Source: Microbacterium sp. ABRD28
Lineage (GTDB): Bacteria > Actinomycetota > Actinomycetes > Actinomycetales > Microbacteriaceae
Assembly (NCBI RefSeq): GCF_003850245.1
Contig: NZ_CP031015.1
Location: forward strand, 2,170,001 to 2,234,000
Length of the DNA: 64,000 nucleotides
Direction: 5' to 3'
Positions within the stretch are counted from its first letter, which is position 1. Each line of letters begins with the position of its first letter. This document shows, piece by piece, positions 40,313-50,648 of the stretch. The notes under the pieces are model-generated. The model was not told the DNA's origin and made no database searches. It was given only the letters and a program-made list of their open reading frames with translations. Both the position numbers and the translations under genes were made by a program.

Positions 40313-41437
40313 ATGACTGTCATCTCCGTCTCCGCGTCCGCAGCGCCCGCCGAGGAGCCTCCCGCCCTCCCCGCACCCTGGGATGTCGTCCTGCCCGTCC
40401 TGCAAGAGATCGGGTGGCGAGCGTTGCAGGTCGCGATCATCGTCGTGGCCGCCCTGCTCATCGCCATCATCCTCCGGGCCGTCATCCGCAGGGTCGTCGA
40501 TCGCATCGTCTCCGGTGCGAAGAACCGTGCCCGCGTCGACGACACGCAGGCGCTGGAGCGCTCCCCCGTCGCACAGGTGCGCGTCGTCCAGCGGACCCGC
40601 ACGCTCGGCTCGATCCTGCAGAACATCGTCGGGGTCACGATCATCGTCGTGGCGCTGCTCCTCATCGTCTCGGTGATCAACCCGAACATCCTGGGGTCGC
40701 TCACCCTCCTGACAGCGGCCGTCGGCGCCGGCCTCGGCTTCGGCGCCCAGAACATCGTCAAGGACGTTCTCAACGGCATCTTCATCGTCGCCGAGGACCA
40801 GGTGGGGATCGGCGACGTCGTCGATCTGGGGCTCGCCACCGGCATCGTGGAGTACGTCAGCGTCCGGGTCACCCACGTCCGTGACGTCAACGGCACCCTC
40901 TGGTACGTCCGCAACGGCGAGATCACCCGCATCGGCAACCTGTCGCAGGGATGGTCTCGGGTCATCGTCGACGTCGGAGTTCCCGCCGACTCCGACATCG
41001 ACGAGGTCGAACATGCACTGCAGGATGCCGCGACGGGACTTGCGAAGGATCCCAAGTGGCGCTCCCGGATCGTCGACCGGCCCGAGGTCTGGGGATTGGA
41101 GGCGGTCACCGGCGAGACACTGGTGCTCCGGGTGGTGATCCGCACGCGGGCCCACTCGAAGGACGATGTCGCCCGGGAGCTGCGTGTCCGTGTGAAGCGG
41201 GCGACCGATGACCTGGGGCTGAGCGCCACCGTCACCTCGGTGCGGCTCGAGGGCCATGACGGCGCCCACCGAGTGCGCGGCGCGAACCCGCCCAAGACGA
41301 AGCCGACCCCTGTGCCGATCGCCGCGGAGCGACCGGTCTGGCGCCCGAAGCTGCGCCCCCGACGCTCGCGCGAAACCCCGCCGCCGCCGGGCACGGCACC
41401 CCCCGGGACCACCACCCCGCCCGATGCGGACGCGTAG
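40313..41437 (+). CDS. MscS-family mechanosensitive ion channel
   Basis: Membrane channel opening under tension to release solutes. 374 residues. Membrane segments at about 35-58 and 103-122; TM3 carries the Gly/Ala-rich pore helix TAAVGAGLGFGAQNIVKDVL, the MscS hallmark. The beta domain follows with DQVGIGDVVDL and NGTLWYVRNGEI. The last 70 residues are Pro/Arg/Lys-rich and probably cytosolic. TAGGAT (40298-40303) lies 9 nt before the ATG, so the leader should be very short. Confidence 0.92.
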   Translation: MTVISVSASAAPAEEPPALPAPWDVVLPVLQEIGWRALQVAIIVVAALLIAIILRAVIRRVVDRIVSGAKNRARVDDTQALERSPVAQVRVVQRTRTLGSILQNIVGVTIIVVALLLIVSVINPNILGSLTLLTAAVGAGLGFGAQNIVKDVLNGIFIVAEDQVGIGDVVDLGLATGIVEYVSVRVTHVRDVNGTLWYVRNGEITRIGNLSQGWSRVIVDVGVPADSDIDEVEHALQDAATGLAKDPKWRSRIVDRPEVWGLEAVTGETLVLRVVIRTRAHSKDDVARELRVRVKRATDDLGLSATVTSVRLEGHDGAHRVRGANPPKTKPTPVPIAAERPVWRPKLRPRRSRETPPPPGTAPPGTTTPPDADA

Positions 41438-41488
41438 ATTGGAGGCTGGCGCCGCGGAGGTGCCGCCTTCGGAAGGAGCCCCGAGCCG

Positions 41489-41899
41489 GTGAGTGACGCC
41501 GAGACATCGCCACGGTCGTTCTACGACGAGGTGGGCGGCCACGACACCTTCGTCCGACTCGTGGACGTCTTCTATCGGGAGGTGGCCGCCGATCAGGTCC
41601 TGCGCCCGATGTACCCGGAGGAGGACCTCGGACCGGCCAAGGATCGCCTGACGCTGTTCCTCGAGCAGTACTGGGGCGGCCCGACGACCTACAGTCTCCA
41701 GCGGGGCCACCCGCGGTTGAGGATGCGCCACGCCCCGTTCCACGTCAATCCCGACGCGCGGGACCGGTGGCTGCGCCACATGCGGACCGCCGTCGACGAA
41801 CTCCGGCTGCCTCCTCTGCAGGAGGAGACGCTGTGGGATTACCTGCACCGGGCGGCCTTCGCGATGGTGAACACCTTCGAGCCGACGAAGGGGTCGTGA
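41489..41899 (+). CDS. glbO: Group II truncated haemoglobin (trHbO)
   Basis: Small haem protein that binds O2 or NO, or has peroxidase activity. 136 residues; FYDEVGGHDTFVRLVDVFYR opens the globin, and His81 in RLRMRHAPFHV matches the proximal F8 histidine of mycobacterial trHbO. EQYWGGPTTYS carries the CD-region residues. GTG 41489, with GGAAGGAG about 10 nt upstream. Its stop overlaps the start of the flavoprotein gene as TGATG, so they are translationally coupled. Confidence 0.93.
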   Translation: MSDAETSPRSFYDEVGGHDTFVRLVDVFYREVAADQVLRPMYPEEDLGPAKDRLTLFLEQYWGGPTTYSLQRGHPRLRMRHAPFHVNPDARDRWLRHMRTAVDELRLPPLQEETLWDYLHRAAFAMVNTFEPTKGS

Positions 41900-43566
41900 T
41901 GGCGTCGACGGAGGTCCTGCAGGCCGATGTCCTCGTGATCGGGTGGGGCCTGGCAGGTCTCGTCGCGACCGCCGAGGCGGTGAGCGCGGGAAAGCGCGTG
42001 ATCCTGCTGGATCAGGAGCCGCGCAGCAACCTCGGCGGTCAGGCCTGGTGGTCTTTCGGCGGCCTCTTCCTGGTGGACTCCCCCGAGCAGCGGCGAATGG
42101 GCGTACGGGATTCCCTGGCCCTCGCCGAGCAGGACTGGTGGGGAACGGCCGGCTTCGACAGGCCCGAGGACCTCTGGCCCCGCCGGTGGGCCGAGGCCTA
42201 CCTCGACTTCGCCGCGGGCGAGAAGCGGGCGTGGTTGCGCGGCAAAGGGATGTCGTTCTTCCCGGTCGTCGGCTGGGCCGAACGCGGAGGCTACGGCGCG
42301 ACCGGCCCCGGCAACTCCGTCCCGCGATTCCACATCACCTGGGGCACGGGCCCCGGCGTCGTGGCGCCCTTCCTCCGAGACGTCGAACGCGCGGAGGCGG
42401 AGGGACGCGTGACGATCCTGCCCCGCCACCGGGTCACGGGGCTCCTCCCCCGCGACGGAGCGATCGGCGGTGCAGAGGGCCAGATCCTCGCACCCTCCGG
42501 CTCCGCTCGCGGGCGTCCGAGTTCTCGCGAGGTGGTGGCCGACTTCCAGATCACGGCCGGAGCCACCATCGTCGCGTCGGGAGGGATCGGCGGCAACCAC
42601 GATCTCGTCCGTCAGGCGTGGCCGGACCGACTGGGCACACCGCCCGAGCGGATGCTCGCGGGGGTCCCCGCCTACGTCGACGGGTCGATGATGCAGACGG
42701 CGGCAGCCTCGGGTGCGCGGGTGATCAACAGCGATCGGATGTGGCACTACGTCGAGGGGCTGCACAACGTCGACCCGGTCTGGCCCGCCCACGGAATCCG
42801 CATCCTGCCTGGTCCTTCCTCGCTGTGGCTGGATGCCCGAGGAACCCGCCTCCCCGTGCCGCTGTACCCCGGATTCGACACCCTCGGCACTCTCGCCCAC
42901 CTGCGCCGGACCGGATTCGATCACTCCTGGTTCGTGCTCTCCTCCCGCATCGTGGAGAAGGAGTTCACGCTGTCGGGCAGCGAGCAGAATCCCGACCTGA
43001 CCGGCAAAGATCTGCCCCTGCTCATCCGTTCCCGTCTCGGCAAGGGCGCCGCCGGGCCGGTGCAGGCGTTCCTCGACCACGGTGAGGACTTCGTGGTGCG
43101 CGACACCCTCGACGATCTGATCGCCGGCATGCAGGCCCTCCCGGGCGGCGACGTCCTGGACGGCGCGCAGGTGCGGCGCGAGGTGGAAGCCCGCGACCGC
43201 GAGGTCGAGAACCCCTTCACCAAGGATGCACAGATCGCGATGCTGCGCTCCGCGCGTGCATTCCGAGGTGACCGGCTGATCCGCACCGCCGCGCCGCACC
43301 GACTGCTGGACCCCAAGGCGGGCCCCCTCATCGCGGTGCGCCTCGGCGTCGTCACCAGGAAGACCCTCGGCGGTATCGAGACCGATCTCGACGGCCGTGC
43401 CCTGGGCGAAGGAGGCTCGGCTGTGCCGGGGCTGTTCGCCGCGGGTGAGGCGAGCGGATTCGGTGGCGGCGGCGTCCACGGATACCGGGCGCTGGAGGGG
43501 ACGTTCCTCGGCGGATGCCTGTTCAGCGGCCGCGCGGCGGGACGGGGTGCCGCCGCAGCAGTGTGA
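41899..43566 (+). CDS. FAD-binding dehydrogenase (fumarate reductase flavoprotein / KstD-like)
   Basis: 555 residues, cytosolic. N-terminal Rossmann GWGLAG (15-20) in VLVIGWGLAGLVATAEAV, then SNLGGQAWWSFGGLFL. Near the C terminus GLFAAGEASGFGGGGVHG is the second FAD-binding stretch of the succinate dehydrogenase/fumarate reductase/3-ketosteroid dehydrogenase group. It matches the family annotated as FAD-binding dehydrogenase of unknown substrate. Start overlaps the globin stop by 1 nt (TGATG); a GTG one codon earlier is possible. Pairing with a trHbO suggests haem-flavin redox cooperation, which is inference. Confidence 0.87.
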   Translation: MASTEVLQADVLVIGWGLAGLVATAEAVSAGKRVILLDQEPRSNLGGQAWWSFGGLFLVDSPEQRRMGVRDSLALAEQDWWGTAGFDRPEDLWPRRWAEAYLDFAAGEKRAWLRGKGMSFFPVVGWAERGGYGATGPGNSVPRFHITWGTGPGVVAPFLRDVERAEAEGRVTILPRHRVTGLLPRDGAIGGAEGQILAPSGSARGRPSSREVVADFQITAGATIVASGGIGGNHDLVRQAWPDRLGTPPERMLAGVPAYVDGSMMQTAAASGARVINSDRMWHYVEGLHNVDPVWPAHGIRILPGPSSLWLDARGTRLPVPLYPGFDTLGTLAHLRRTGFDHSWFVLSSRIVEKEFTLSGSEQNPDLTGKDLPLLIRSRLGKGAAGPVQAFLDHGEDFVVRDTLDDLIAGMQALPGGDVLDGAQVRREVEARDREVENPFTKDAQIAMLRSARAFRGDRLIRTAAPHRLLDPKAGPLIAVRLGVVTRKTLGGIETDLDGRALGEGGSAVPGLFAAGEASGFGGGGVHGYRALEGTFLGGCLFSGRAAGRGAAAAV

Positions 43567-43590
43567 CCCGCGGCGGTCTGCGCTGGCTGT

Positions 43591-44268
43591 TCAGCGGTCC
43601 GTGCGACCGGTCGTGCGGACCGCGGTGAGTCCCTCGCGGGGCGGGCGACGGACCAGCACGTGCCCGCGCCGAAGACTCAGCCGCGTCCACGACGGTGCGG
43701 TGAAGACGCGTACCGTCTCCTCGCCACCGATGAAGCCCAGCCCGAATGCGGCGAAGGCGACGCCGAGCGGCAGATCGGCGAGTTCCTCCGCGGGTGCTCC
43801 CCAGACATCCGATCTGATCACGCGCACCACGTCCTCGCCCGCGTCGGCAGGGAGCTTGTTCGCCACGGCCGCCATCCCCCACTGCGCGCGTGATGCGAGA
43901 TCGGATGCCGCGATGTCTCCACCGGGCACCCACCCACCCTGTGGCGGCGAGATACCCGCCCATGCCGGGGCGAGGGCCGTCGCCGGCAGAGCGAGGGCTC
44001 GGTCCTCGGCCGCGTCCACAGCGAGTGACGTCGCGTCCACGACGAAGTCGCACTCCAGTTCGGGGTCGGCGCGGATCGCCCGCATTCCGAGGATGGTGGG
44101 CGTGCTGTCGAAGAGCCCTCGCGGCGCCAGCACGGCCGCCCACATCGTCAGGGTTCCCGCGGAGGACCGCAGGCGCACCGCGCCGTCGCCGAGTCGGGCG
44201 GCGCGACCGGCGAAGGTGAGGGCATCGGCGACGGCGTCGTGATCGGCGAGAAGAAGGCGCTCGGACAT
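43591..44268 (-). CDS. Conserved protein, function unknown
   Basis: 225 residues, no membrane span or signal peptide, mixed alpha/beta look. It contains three scattered tryptophans, DPELECDFVVDATSLAVDA in the middle and an Arg-rich C terminus (SLRRGHVLVRRPPREG). No domain recognised. Start ATG 44268 follows TAGTTT by 7 nt (leaderless); a frame open further upstream has no ribosome binding site. It is convergent with the flavoprotein (24-bp gap) and divergent from tesB. Confidence 0.72.
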   Translation of the reverse strand: MSERLLLADHDAVADALTFAGRAARLGDGAVRLRSSAGTLTMWAAVLAPRGLFDSTPTILGMRAIRADPELECDFVVDATSLAVDAAEDRALALPATALAPAWAGISPPQGGWVPGGDIAASDLASRAQWGMAAVANKLPADAGEDVVRVIRSDVWGAPAEELADLPLGVAFAAFGLGFIGGEETVRVFTAPSWTRLSLRRGHVLVRRPPREGLTAVRTTGRTDR

Positions 44269-44275
44269 CCGACCT

Positions 44276-44281
44276 AAACTA
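44276..44281 (-). promoter_or_regulatory. -10 TAGTTT, leaderless promoter of the 225-residue protein gene
   Basis: TAGTTT ends 7 nt before ATG 44268 without a Shine-Dalgarno sequence, in the 54-bp divergent gap shared with tesB. Confidence 0.4.
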
Positions 44282-44322
44282 CCAACGATCGGGCGCCGCG
44301 CCCGGACAGGAGGAACAGGCGC

Positions 44323-45246
44323 GTGACCGAGCCCGAACACCCGGCGCACCCGGATCCGGGACACGGCGGATCCGACGTCGACCCCGTCGCGTCCATGCTC
44401 GCCGTTCTCGATCTCGAGGACTCCTCAGCTCGGACCACGGAAGACATCTTCACCGGGGTGTCGCAGCGGATGCCGCTCGGCCGCGTCTACGGCGGTCAGG
44501 TGCTGGCGCAGTCGCTCGTCGCCGCCGAGCGCACCATCCCCGAAGGCCGGACGGTCCATTCGATGCACGGCTACTTCCTCCGTCCCGGCGACGCAGGTCA
44601 GGGGATCACCTTCTCGGTGGACCGCATCCACGACGGCAGATCCTTCTCCACGCGACGCACACAGGCCTTCCAGTCGGGAGTGCCGATCTTCTCCGCGATC
44701 GCGTCCTTCCAGGACGACGATCCCGGGCTCGAACACCAGACGGGCCTCCCCGACGACCTTCCCGCTCCGGAGGATCTGCCCGACATCGAGGAGCAGCTGA
44801 CCGGCCTGCACCCGATGTCCAAGCGGCTTTTCACCGATCGCCCCGTCGACGTTCGCCACGTGCCGTCGTCGATCTACATGCGGGTGGAAGGCGAGTGGGC
44901 ACCCCGGCAGGCGGTGTGGCTGCGCACCCGCCGCGCGCTGCCGGATGAACCCGGCCTGCACCGGGCCGTCCTGGCCTACCTCAGCGACCTGACCATTCAG
45001 GAATCGATCCTGCGAGCTCACGGGGTCGCCTGGGCGACACCGGGACTGAAGGTGGCGAGCCTCGATCACGCGATGTGGTGGCATCGTCCGGCACGGGTCG
45101 ACGAGTGGCTCGTGTACGTGCAGGAATCGCCGAGCGCCCGCGGCGGCCGGGGCCTCGCGCAGGGCAGGATCTTCACCCGCGACGGCGTGCTCGTCGCGAG
45201 CGTGGCTCAGGAGGTCATGGTTCGGGTGCCGAACACGGACGGCTGA
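44323..45246 (+). CDS. tesB: Acyl-CoA thioesterase II (TesB family)
   Basis: Hydrolyses acyl-CoA to free fatty acid and CoA. 307 residues forming a double hot-dog fold: first copy about 28-140 with GRVYGGQVLAQSLVAAERT and HSMHGYFLRPGD, second about 165-300 with the catalytic Asp-containing LKVASLDHAMWWHRPARVDE. GTG start with AGGAGG 8-9 nt upstream. Convergent with the 4HBT gene, with only 19 bp between stops. Confidence 0.93.
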   Translation: MTEPEHPAHPDPGHGGSDVDPVASMLAVLDLEDSSARTTEDIFTGVSQRMPLGRVYGGQVLAQSLVAAERTIPEGRTVHSMHGYFLRPGDAGQGITFSVDRIHDGRSFSTRRTQAFQSGVPIFSAIASFQDDDPGLEHQTGLPDDLPAPEDLPDIEEQLTGLHPMSKRLFTDRPVDVRHVPSSIYMRVEGEWAPRQAVWLRTRRALPDEPGLHRAVLAYLSDLTIQESILRAHGVAWATPGLKVASLDHAMWWHRPARVDEWLVYVQESPSARGGRGLAQGRIFTRDGVLVASVAQEVMVRVPNTDG

Positions 45247-45265
45247 CTTCCCCGCGCGGCGTCGT

Positions 45266-45782
45266 CTAGCGGCGGTGCGCGTAGACGAGCGGCGGACCGA
45301 CGTACGGCTCCCACGCCGCCCGCTCCTCGGCGCTCAGCCGGAGCGGGGCGCCGGAACGGGCGTCGACCTTGACCACGACCGTCGTCGCGCGCGCATAGAT
45401 CGCCTGGGCTCCGTCGGGCGCGGCGGTCTCACGGGGGCTGCACACCTCGTAGCAGACCTCGATGCTCGAGCCGCCCAGCCTGCCGAACCACATCTGCACA
45501 TCGAGCGGGTGGCGCTGGTACGGCACCGGCGCCAGGTACTCGATCTCCTGACGAGCGATCAGCGTGAGGACACCGGCGGAGATGCCGGAGGACAGCACCG
45601 CCGTGTCGGGGGCCGTCTCGCCGGGATCGGGAAGCCAGAATGCTCGGACACGCGCCTCTTCGAGAAGCTTCAGCATCGCTGTGTTGTTGACGTGGTTGAA
45701 CGCGTCGAGATCCCCCCAGCGCAGGGGGATCGGGATGTGCAGCCGGAGGCCGAACGGTGTCGTCTCGGTGGCGACGACGGGT

Positions 45783-45790
<8 letters not shown>
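45266..45790 (-). CDS. Single hot-dog (4HBT) acyl-CoA thioesterase
   Basis: 174 residues. The 4HBT signature RWGDLDAFNHVNNTAMLKLL at about 24-43 has the catalytic Asp. The rest matches the YbgC-like fold (LEYLAPV-type QEIEYLAPVPYQRHPLDVQM). GTG 45790 overlaps the ettA end by 8 bp, so translation may be coupled, although no clear Shine-Dalgarno sequence is visible. Substrate chain length unknown. Confidence 0.87.
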
Positions 45791-47462
<1,672 letters not shown>

Positions 47463-47563
47463 ACCGTTCGCAGCTTCCCTTCGCGTCCCGACGTCAGCGT
47501 CCCAGCCTAGCCGGTCGGTTCTGCCGCCCCACGATCACCCGCCCCTGGGGGGCGGTCTGCCAC

Positions 47564-48094
47564 TCACCAATCGATCGGGCGCGTCTCGCCCAGAAGGCAC
47601 GCTCCGTCTGGAAGCGCCCCGAGCACGGTCGCGACCGGCTCGCCGGTGGCCTCACCCACTTGGCCGATCAGGCACTGCTCTCCCCATCGAACCGATACTT
47701 GAATGCTCTCGGCGGGGTTGCCCACGGTGGACGTGTCCGCGGTGACCTGCATCGCGCCCTTGTCGAATCCGCCGGCCGCCAACGCGTCGACGTACGCCCT
47801 GCCGGCGCCGCGTCCGTCGCTGTTCCACACCGATTGGATGATCTGGGAGAAGTACGGCAGATTGTCCTCCGCCGACCCATCGGGGAGCAGGCTCGGGCCG
47901 ACCGGGGTGGGTGCGGCCGACGGCGTCGCTTCTGCGACGGGACCTGTCGGAGTCGCAGGGGGAACGGGAGTCGGCGTCGGGGTGCACGCCGTCAGCAGCA
48001 GCGCGACGGCCGCGCCGAGCACGACACCCTGGTGCCGCGGTGAAAGGCGCAGACGACGACGGCCGGCGTGGTGGTCCGGTTTCCGCAGAGGCAC
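47564..48094 (-). CDS. Putative secreted lipoprotein, function unknown
   Basis: 176 residues. A basic N terminus leads to a hydrophobic stretch (about 23-35) and lipobox LLTAC with Cys37, so the mature protein should be lipid-anchored outside the membrane. A Thr/Pro-rich linker (TPTPTPVPPATPTGPVAE) follows, then a globular domain with two Cys in RWGEQCLIGQVGE and PDGACLLG that could form a disulfide. I cannot name the family with confidence. GTG 48094 fits a TAGACT hexamer 6 nt upstream. Confidence 0.75.
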   Translation of the reverse strand: MPLRKPDHHAGRRRLRLSPRHQGVVLGAAVALLLTACTPTPTPVPPATPTGPVAEATPSAAPTPVGPSLLPDGSAEDNLPYFSQIIQSVWNSDGRGAGRAYVDALAAGGFDKGAMQVTADTSTVGNPAESIQVSVRWGEQCLIGQVGEATGEPVATVLGALPDGACLLGETRPIDW

Positions 48095-48100
48095 GCGCCG

Positions 48101-48106
48101 AGTCTA
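48101..48106 (-). promoter_or_regulatory. -10 TAGACT, leaderless promoter of the lipoprotein gene
   Basis: TAGACT ends 6 nt before GTG 48094, no Shine-Dalgarno sequence between. It supports GTG as the start codon. Confidence 0.45.
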
Positions 48107-48139
48107 CGTCGTGGCCTCACCGGCTCCTCGCGCCCGACC

Positions 48140-48694
48140 TCAGAAGGGTGTCTCCCCGGCCACCGACAGAATCGGGGCGCCGGAACCGGGGCCGTCGGTG
48201 TCGCCCTCGGAGGAGCCGTCGCGGGAACCCGGGGCACTCGTCGCCCACCCGTCGGTCGGCGTCTCAGAGGTCACCTCGGCGGGGACGCCGGGGGCGGCCC
48301 ATCCATCCGCCGGGGCCGCGTCGGCCGCGGGTCGCGACGCGGTGGAACGCGTGAAACGCGACGTGCCGAACTTCAAGTCGTGCCCGATCGCGTCGGCCTC
48401 CAGCTCGACGGTCGTCCCCCTGCGCGTTCCGTTGTCCCACTCCCGCACCTTCAGCCGGCCGGTCACGATGACGCGGTCGCCGCGGCTGAGCGAGAGCACG
48501 GCGTTTTCGGCCAGCTGCCGGAACAACTGGACGGTGTAGTAACTGGTCTCGCCGTCGACCCACTGGCCCGTCGCTCTGTCAAGGCGTCGGTTCGAGGTCG
48601 CCACGCGGAACGAGGTCACGGCGACCCCGTCGAGGATCTTCTTGTGCTCGGGGATCGTCGCGATGTTGCCGGTGAGGGTGATGGTGTCTGTCAT
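48140..48694 (-). CDS. ssb: Single-stranded DNA-binding protein paralogue
   Basis: 184 residues. N-terminal OB fold (about 1-110): TDTITLTGNIATIPEHKKIL, FRVATSNRRLD, TSYYTVQLFRQLAENAVLSL and GDRVIVTGRLKVREWD. A disordered Ala/Pro/Gly-rich tail follows and ends GETPF. It ends in PF like the partner-binding SSB tip but lacks the usual acidic run, and it is not next to rpsF/rpsR. It is therefore more likely a secondary SSB than the replicative one. AAGGAG lies 5 nt before the ATG. Confidence 0.87.
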   Translation of the reverse strand: MTDTITLTGNIATIPEHKKILDGVAVTSFRVATSNRRLDRATGQWVDGETSYYTVQLFRQLAENAVLSLSRGDRVIVTGRLKVREWDNGTRRGTTVELEADAIGHDLKFGTSRFTRSTASRPAADAAPADGWAAPGVPAEVTSETPTDGWATSAPGSRDGSSEGDTDGPGSGAPILSVAGETPF

Positions 48695-48896
48695 GATGCT
48701 CCTTCGTCGTGTGGATGTTCGGCTGTGCCGGTGCCCGGGTGCCCGGCGGACACCGGCACGACTTCATGGTGACGACGATGAAGACGGCCGCGGCGAGCCC
48801 CCCTTCGATCGGTGGAGAAACGCCGCTCAGACGGCGTTGTGCAGGAGAGGAGTGCGATGTCGGAGGCCGTAGTTATCTTCGATCCAGGAGGTAGCC
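48695..48896. other. 202-bp divergent intergenic region, no gene seen
   Basis: Between the ssb paralogue and the 86-residue gene. It holds the two ribosome binding sites. AACGCCGCTCAGACGGCGTT near 48821-48840 is a near-perfect small inverted repeat (AACGCCG/CGGCGTT), which could be a regulatory site or hairpin. No other clear signal. Confidence 0.35.
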
Positions 48897-49157
48897 ATGA
48901 CCACTCTCACCGACCGCGCGAGGTCCCTCGCAGAACCGACGTCGCATCCCGGCTTGCGGCTCGTCGATGCCGGCGGGCGGATGTGGCGGGTCGTCGACCG
49001 TGGCGGACGCATCGTCGGTCACATTCAGACCTTCCGCGATGCGGACGTGCCACCGTTCCACGCCCTCCGCTACTCGACGCGGATCCGGCGCTTCTTCGAA
49101 CTGGGGCGGTTCTGGACCTTGGACGACGCGGTGTCGTGCCTCCACTACTCCCGGTGA
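48897..49157 (+). CDS. Small conserved protein, function unknown
   Basis: 86 residues, basic, with GLRLVDAGGRMWRVVDRGGRI near the start and a C-terminal half rich in aromatics (RRFFELGRFWTLDDAVSCLH). Strong Shine-Dalgarno AGGAGG 5 nt before the ATG argues for translation. No membrane span or known motif. Convergent with the MocR gene, with a 5-bp gap. Confidence 0.7.
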   Translation: MTTLTDRARSLAEPTSHPGLRLVDAGGRMWRVVDRGGRIVGHIQTFRDADVPPFHALRYSTRIRRFFELGRFWTLDDAVSCLHYSR

Positions 49158-49162
49158 CGGCC

Positions 49163-50587
49163 TCAGACCATCGCTTCTTCGCGCAGCAGCGTCGGGGGCG
49201 CGGCCCGGGAGACGGTCGACCACGATTCGACCAGGATGTCCGCCGCCCGGATCAGCGTTTCCGGAGCTGCGGTGAAAGGCACCCGGAGGTATCGGTCGTG
49301 TCCGCCGTCGACCGAGAACCGGGGTCCCGACGTGAGCAGCAGGCCACGATGGCGAGCGTCCATGACGAGCGCCGCACTGAGGGGTGCATCCATTTCGATC
49401 CACAGGGAGACCCCGCCCTGTGGTTGGGGAACAGTGAAGCGCGGCAACCGCTCGCGGAGTGCGGCGATGATCACGTCCCTCCCCTCCCGCAACATATGCC
49501 GGCGCTGAGTGACCACATCGCCGAAACGGTCCAGGACAGCCGCCGCGACGACCTGCTCCAGCTCGGGCGTTCCGAGATCCTGCGCACTGCGCAGCGCGAC
49601 GAGACGGCGGATCAACTCCGGTGCCGCACGAATCCATCCGACGCGGAGCCCGCCCCAAACCGTCTTGCCGAGTGAACCGATGCGAATCACCAGACTCGGA
49701 TCGATCCGGTCGAAGCCGCGGGCGAGAGGCCCTCGGTCGATGTCCAGATCGGCCGTGGTCTCGTCGAGGATCAGCGTGGTCCCCGCGCGCTCGGCCCCGC
49801 GTGCGAGGGCGTCGCGCTCTGCCGCACTCATCGACCGACCCGTCGGATTGTGGAAGTCGGGCATCAGATACGCCGCCACCGGGAGCGTCCGTTGTGAGAC
49901 CTGCGCCGCTCGTTCGATGTCCCATCCCTCCCGGACGGTGACCGGAACCGCGGTCAGTCGCCCACCCGCCTGCCGCAGCGCCTCCGCCGCGTGCGGATAG
50001 GTGGGGGTCTCGACGAGCACGCGGTCGCCGCGCGTGATCAGAGCGCGGGCGAGGAGATGAATCGCACTCTGCGCACCGGTGGTGATGAGGATCTGATCCG
50101 GGGAGGTCGCAAGGCCCCGCGCGGCATACTGCTCGGCTACCCGCAGTCGGAGCTCGTGCCGTCCGACGATGTCGTAGCCGGTGCGGGCGACGATCGTGGG
50201 CGCGTCGGCCACCGTTTCGGCGATGAGGCCGGCCAGACCCGGCCACGCGGCCGGGCTCGCCTGCTGGAGATCGATGTCATCGCGGTGGACATCGGAGGTG
50301 ATGCCGGGGTCCCTCCTGAGAAGAGGGAGGGTGATGCTGCCCGATCCGCGCACGCTGTGGATGTGACCGGTGTCGCGCAGGCTCCGGTAGGCGGCGGCGA
50401 CCGTGCTGCGGCTCAGGCCCAGAACCCCGGCCAGTTCCCGCTCGGCGGGCAGAGATGTGCGCGGCGCCAGTCGGTTGTCCAAGCACAGGAGTCGGATGCC
50501 GTCGGCCAACGCCTCGTAGGTGGGTTCTCGTGTGCGCCATCCCCCGAGAGCGTGGGAAAGGGAGCGCGCCGAGATGCGGGAATCCAT
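49163..50587 (-). CDS. MocR-type transcriptional regulator (GntR domain fused to class I aminotransferase)
   Basis: 474 residues. Winged helix at about 22-90 (EPTYEALADGIRLLCLDNRL, then AERELAGVLGLSRSTVAAAY as the helix-turn-helix). A PLP-dependent aminotransferase-like domain follows from about 110. The PLP lysine is in SLGKTVWGG at about 306, and PDFHNPTGRSM is the PLP-phosphate region. In this family PLP or amino acids act as effectors. TAAAGT lies 6 nt before ATG 50587, another leaderless start. Divergent from the YczE-like gene, a pairing known from Bacillus (ycxD-yczE), so it probably regulates that gene. Confidence 0.92.
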   Translation of the reverse strand: MDSRISARSLSHALGGWRTREPTYEALADGIRLLCLDNRLAPRTSLPAERELAGVLGLSRSTVAAAYRSLRDTGHIHSVRGSGSITLPLLRRDPGITSDVHRDDIDLQQASPAAWPGLAGLIAETVADAPTIVARTGYDIVGRHELRLRVAEQYAARGLATSPDQILITTGAQSAIHLLARALITRGDRVLVETPTYPHAAEALRQAGGRLTAVPVTVREGWDIERAAQVSQRTLPVAAYLMPDFHNPTGRSMSAAERDALARGAERAGTTLILDETTADLDIDRGPLARGFDRIDPSLVIRIGSLGKTVWGGLRVGWIRAAPELIRRLVALRSAQDLGTPELEQVVAAAVLDRFGDVVTQRRHMLREGRDVIIAALRERLPRFTVPQPQGGVSLWIEMDAPLSAALVMDARHRGLLLTSGPRFSVDGGHDRYLRVPFTAAPETLIRAADILVESWSTVSRAAPPTLLREEAMV

Positions 50588-50593
50588 CCATCC

Positions 50594-50599
50594 ACTTTA
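50594..50599 (-). promoter_or_regulatory. -10 TAAAGT, leaderless promoter of the mocR-type gene
   Basis: TAAAGT ends 6 nt before ATG 50587. An ATG at 50591, in another frame, is only 2 nt from it, so 50587 is favoured. Confidence 0.4.
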
Positions 50600-50604
50600 G
50601 TTCG

Positions 50605-50629
50605 ATTGGCATGTTTGCTGCAGTCCAAT
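50605..50629. promoter_or_regulatory. Inverted repeat ATTGG-N15-CCAAT, possible MocR operator
   Basis: ATTGG (50605-50609) and CCAAT (50625-50629) flank 15 nt in the 61-bp divergent region. Placed next to the mocR -10, it could serve both genes. Short arms make chance possible. Confidence 0.4.
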
Positions 50630-50648
50630 GAGATGCTGAGATGACAGG

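Noticed and set aside
37673..41848. A very long open frame (about 1390 codons) on the minus strand
   Set aside because: It runs antisense to pepN, mscS and the globin. GC-rich codon bias of those genes creates stop-free antisense frames, and the translated sequence shows no known motif.
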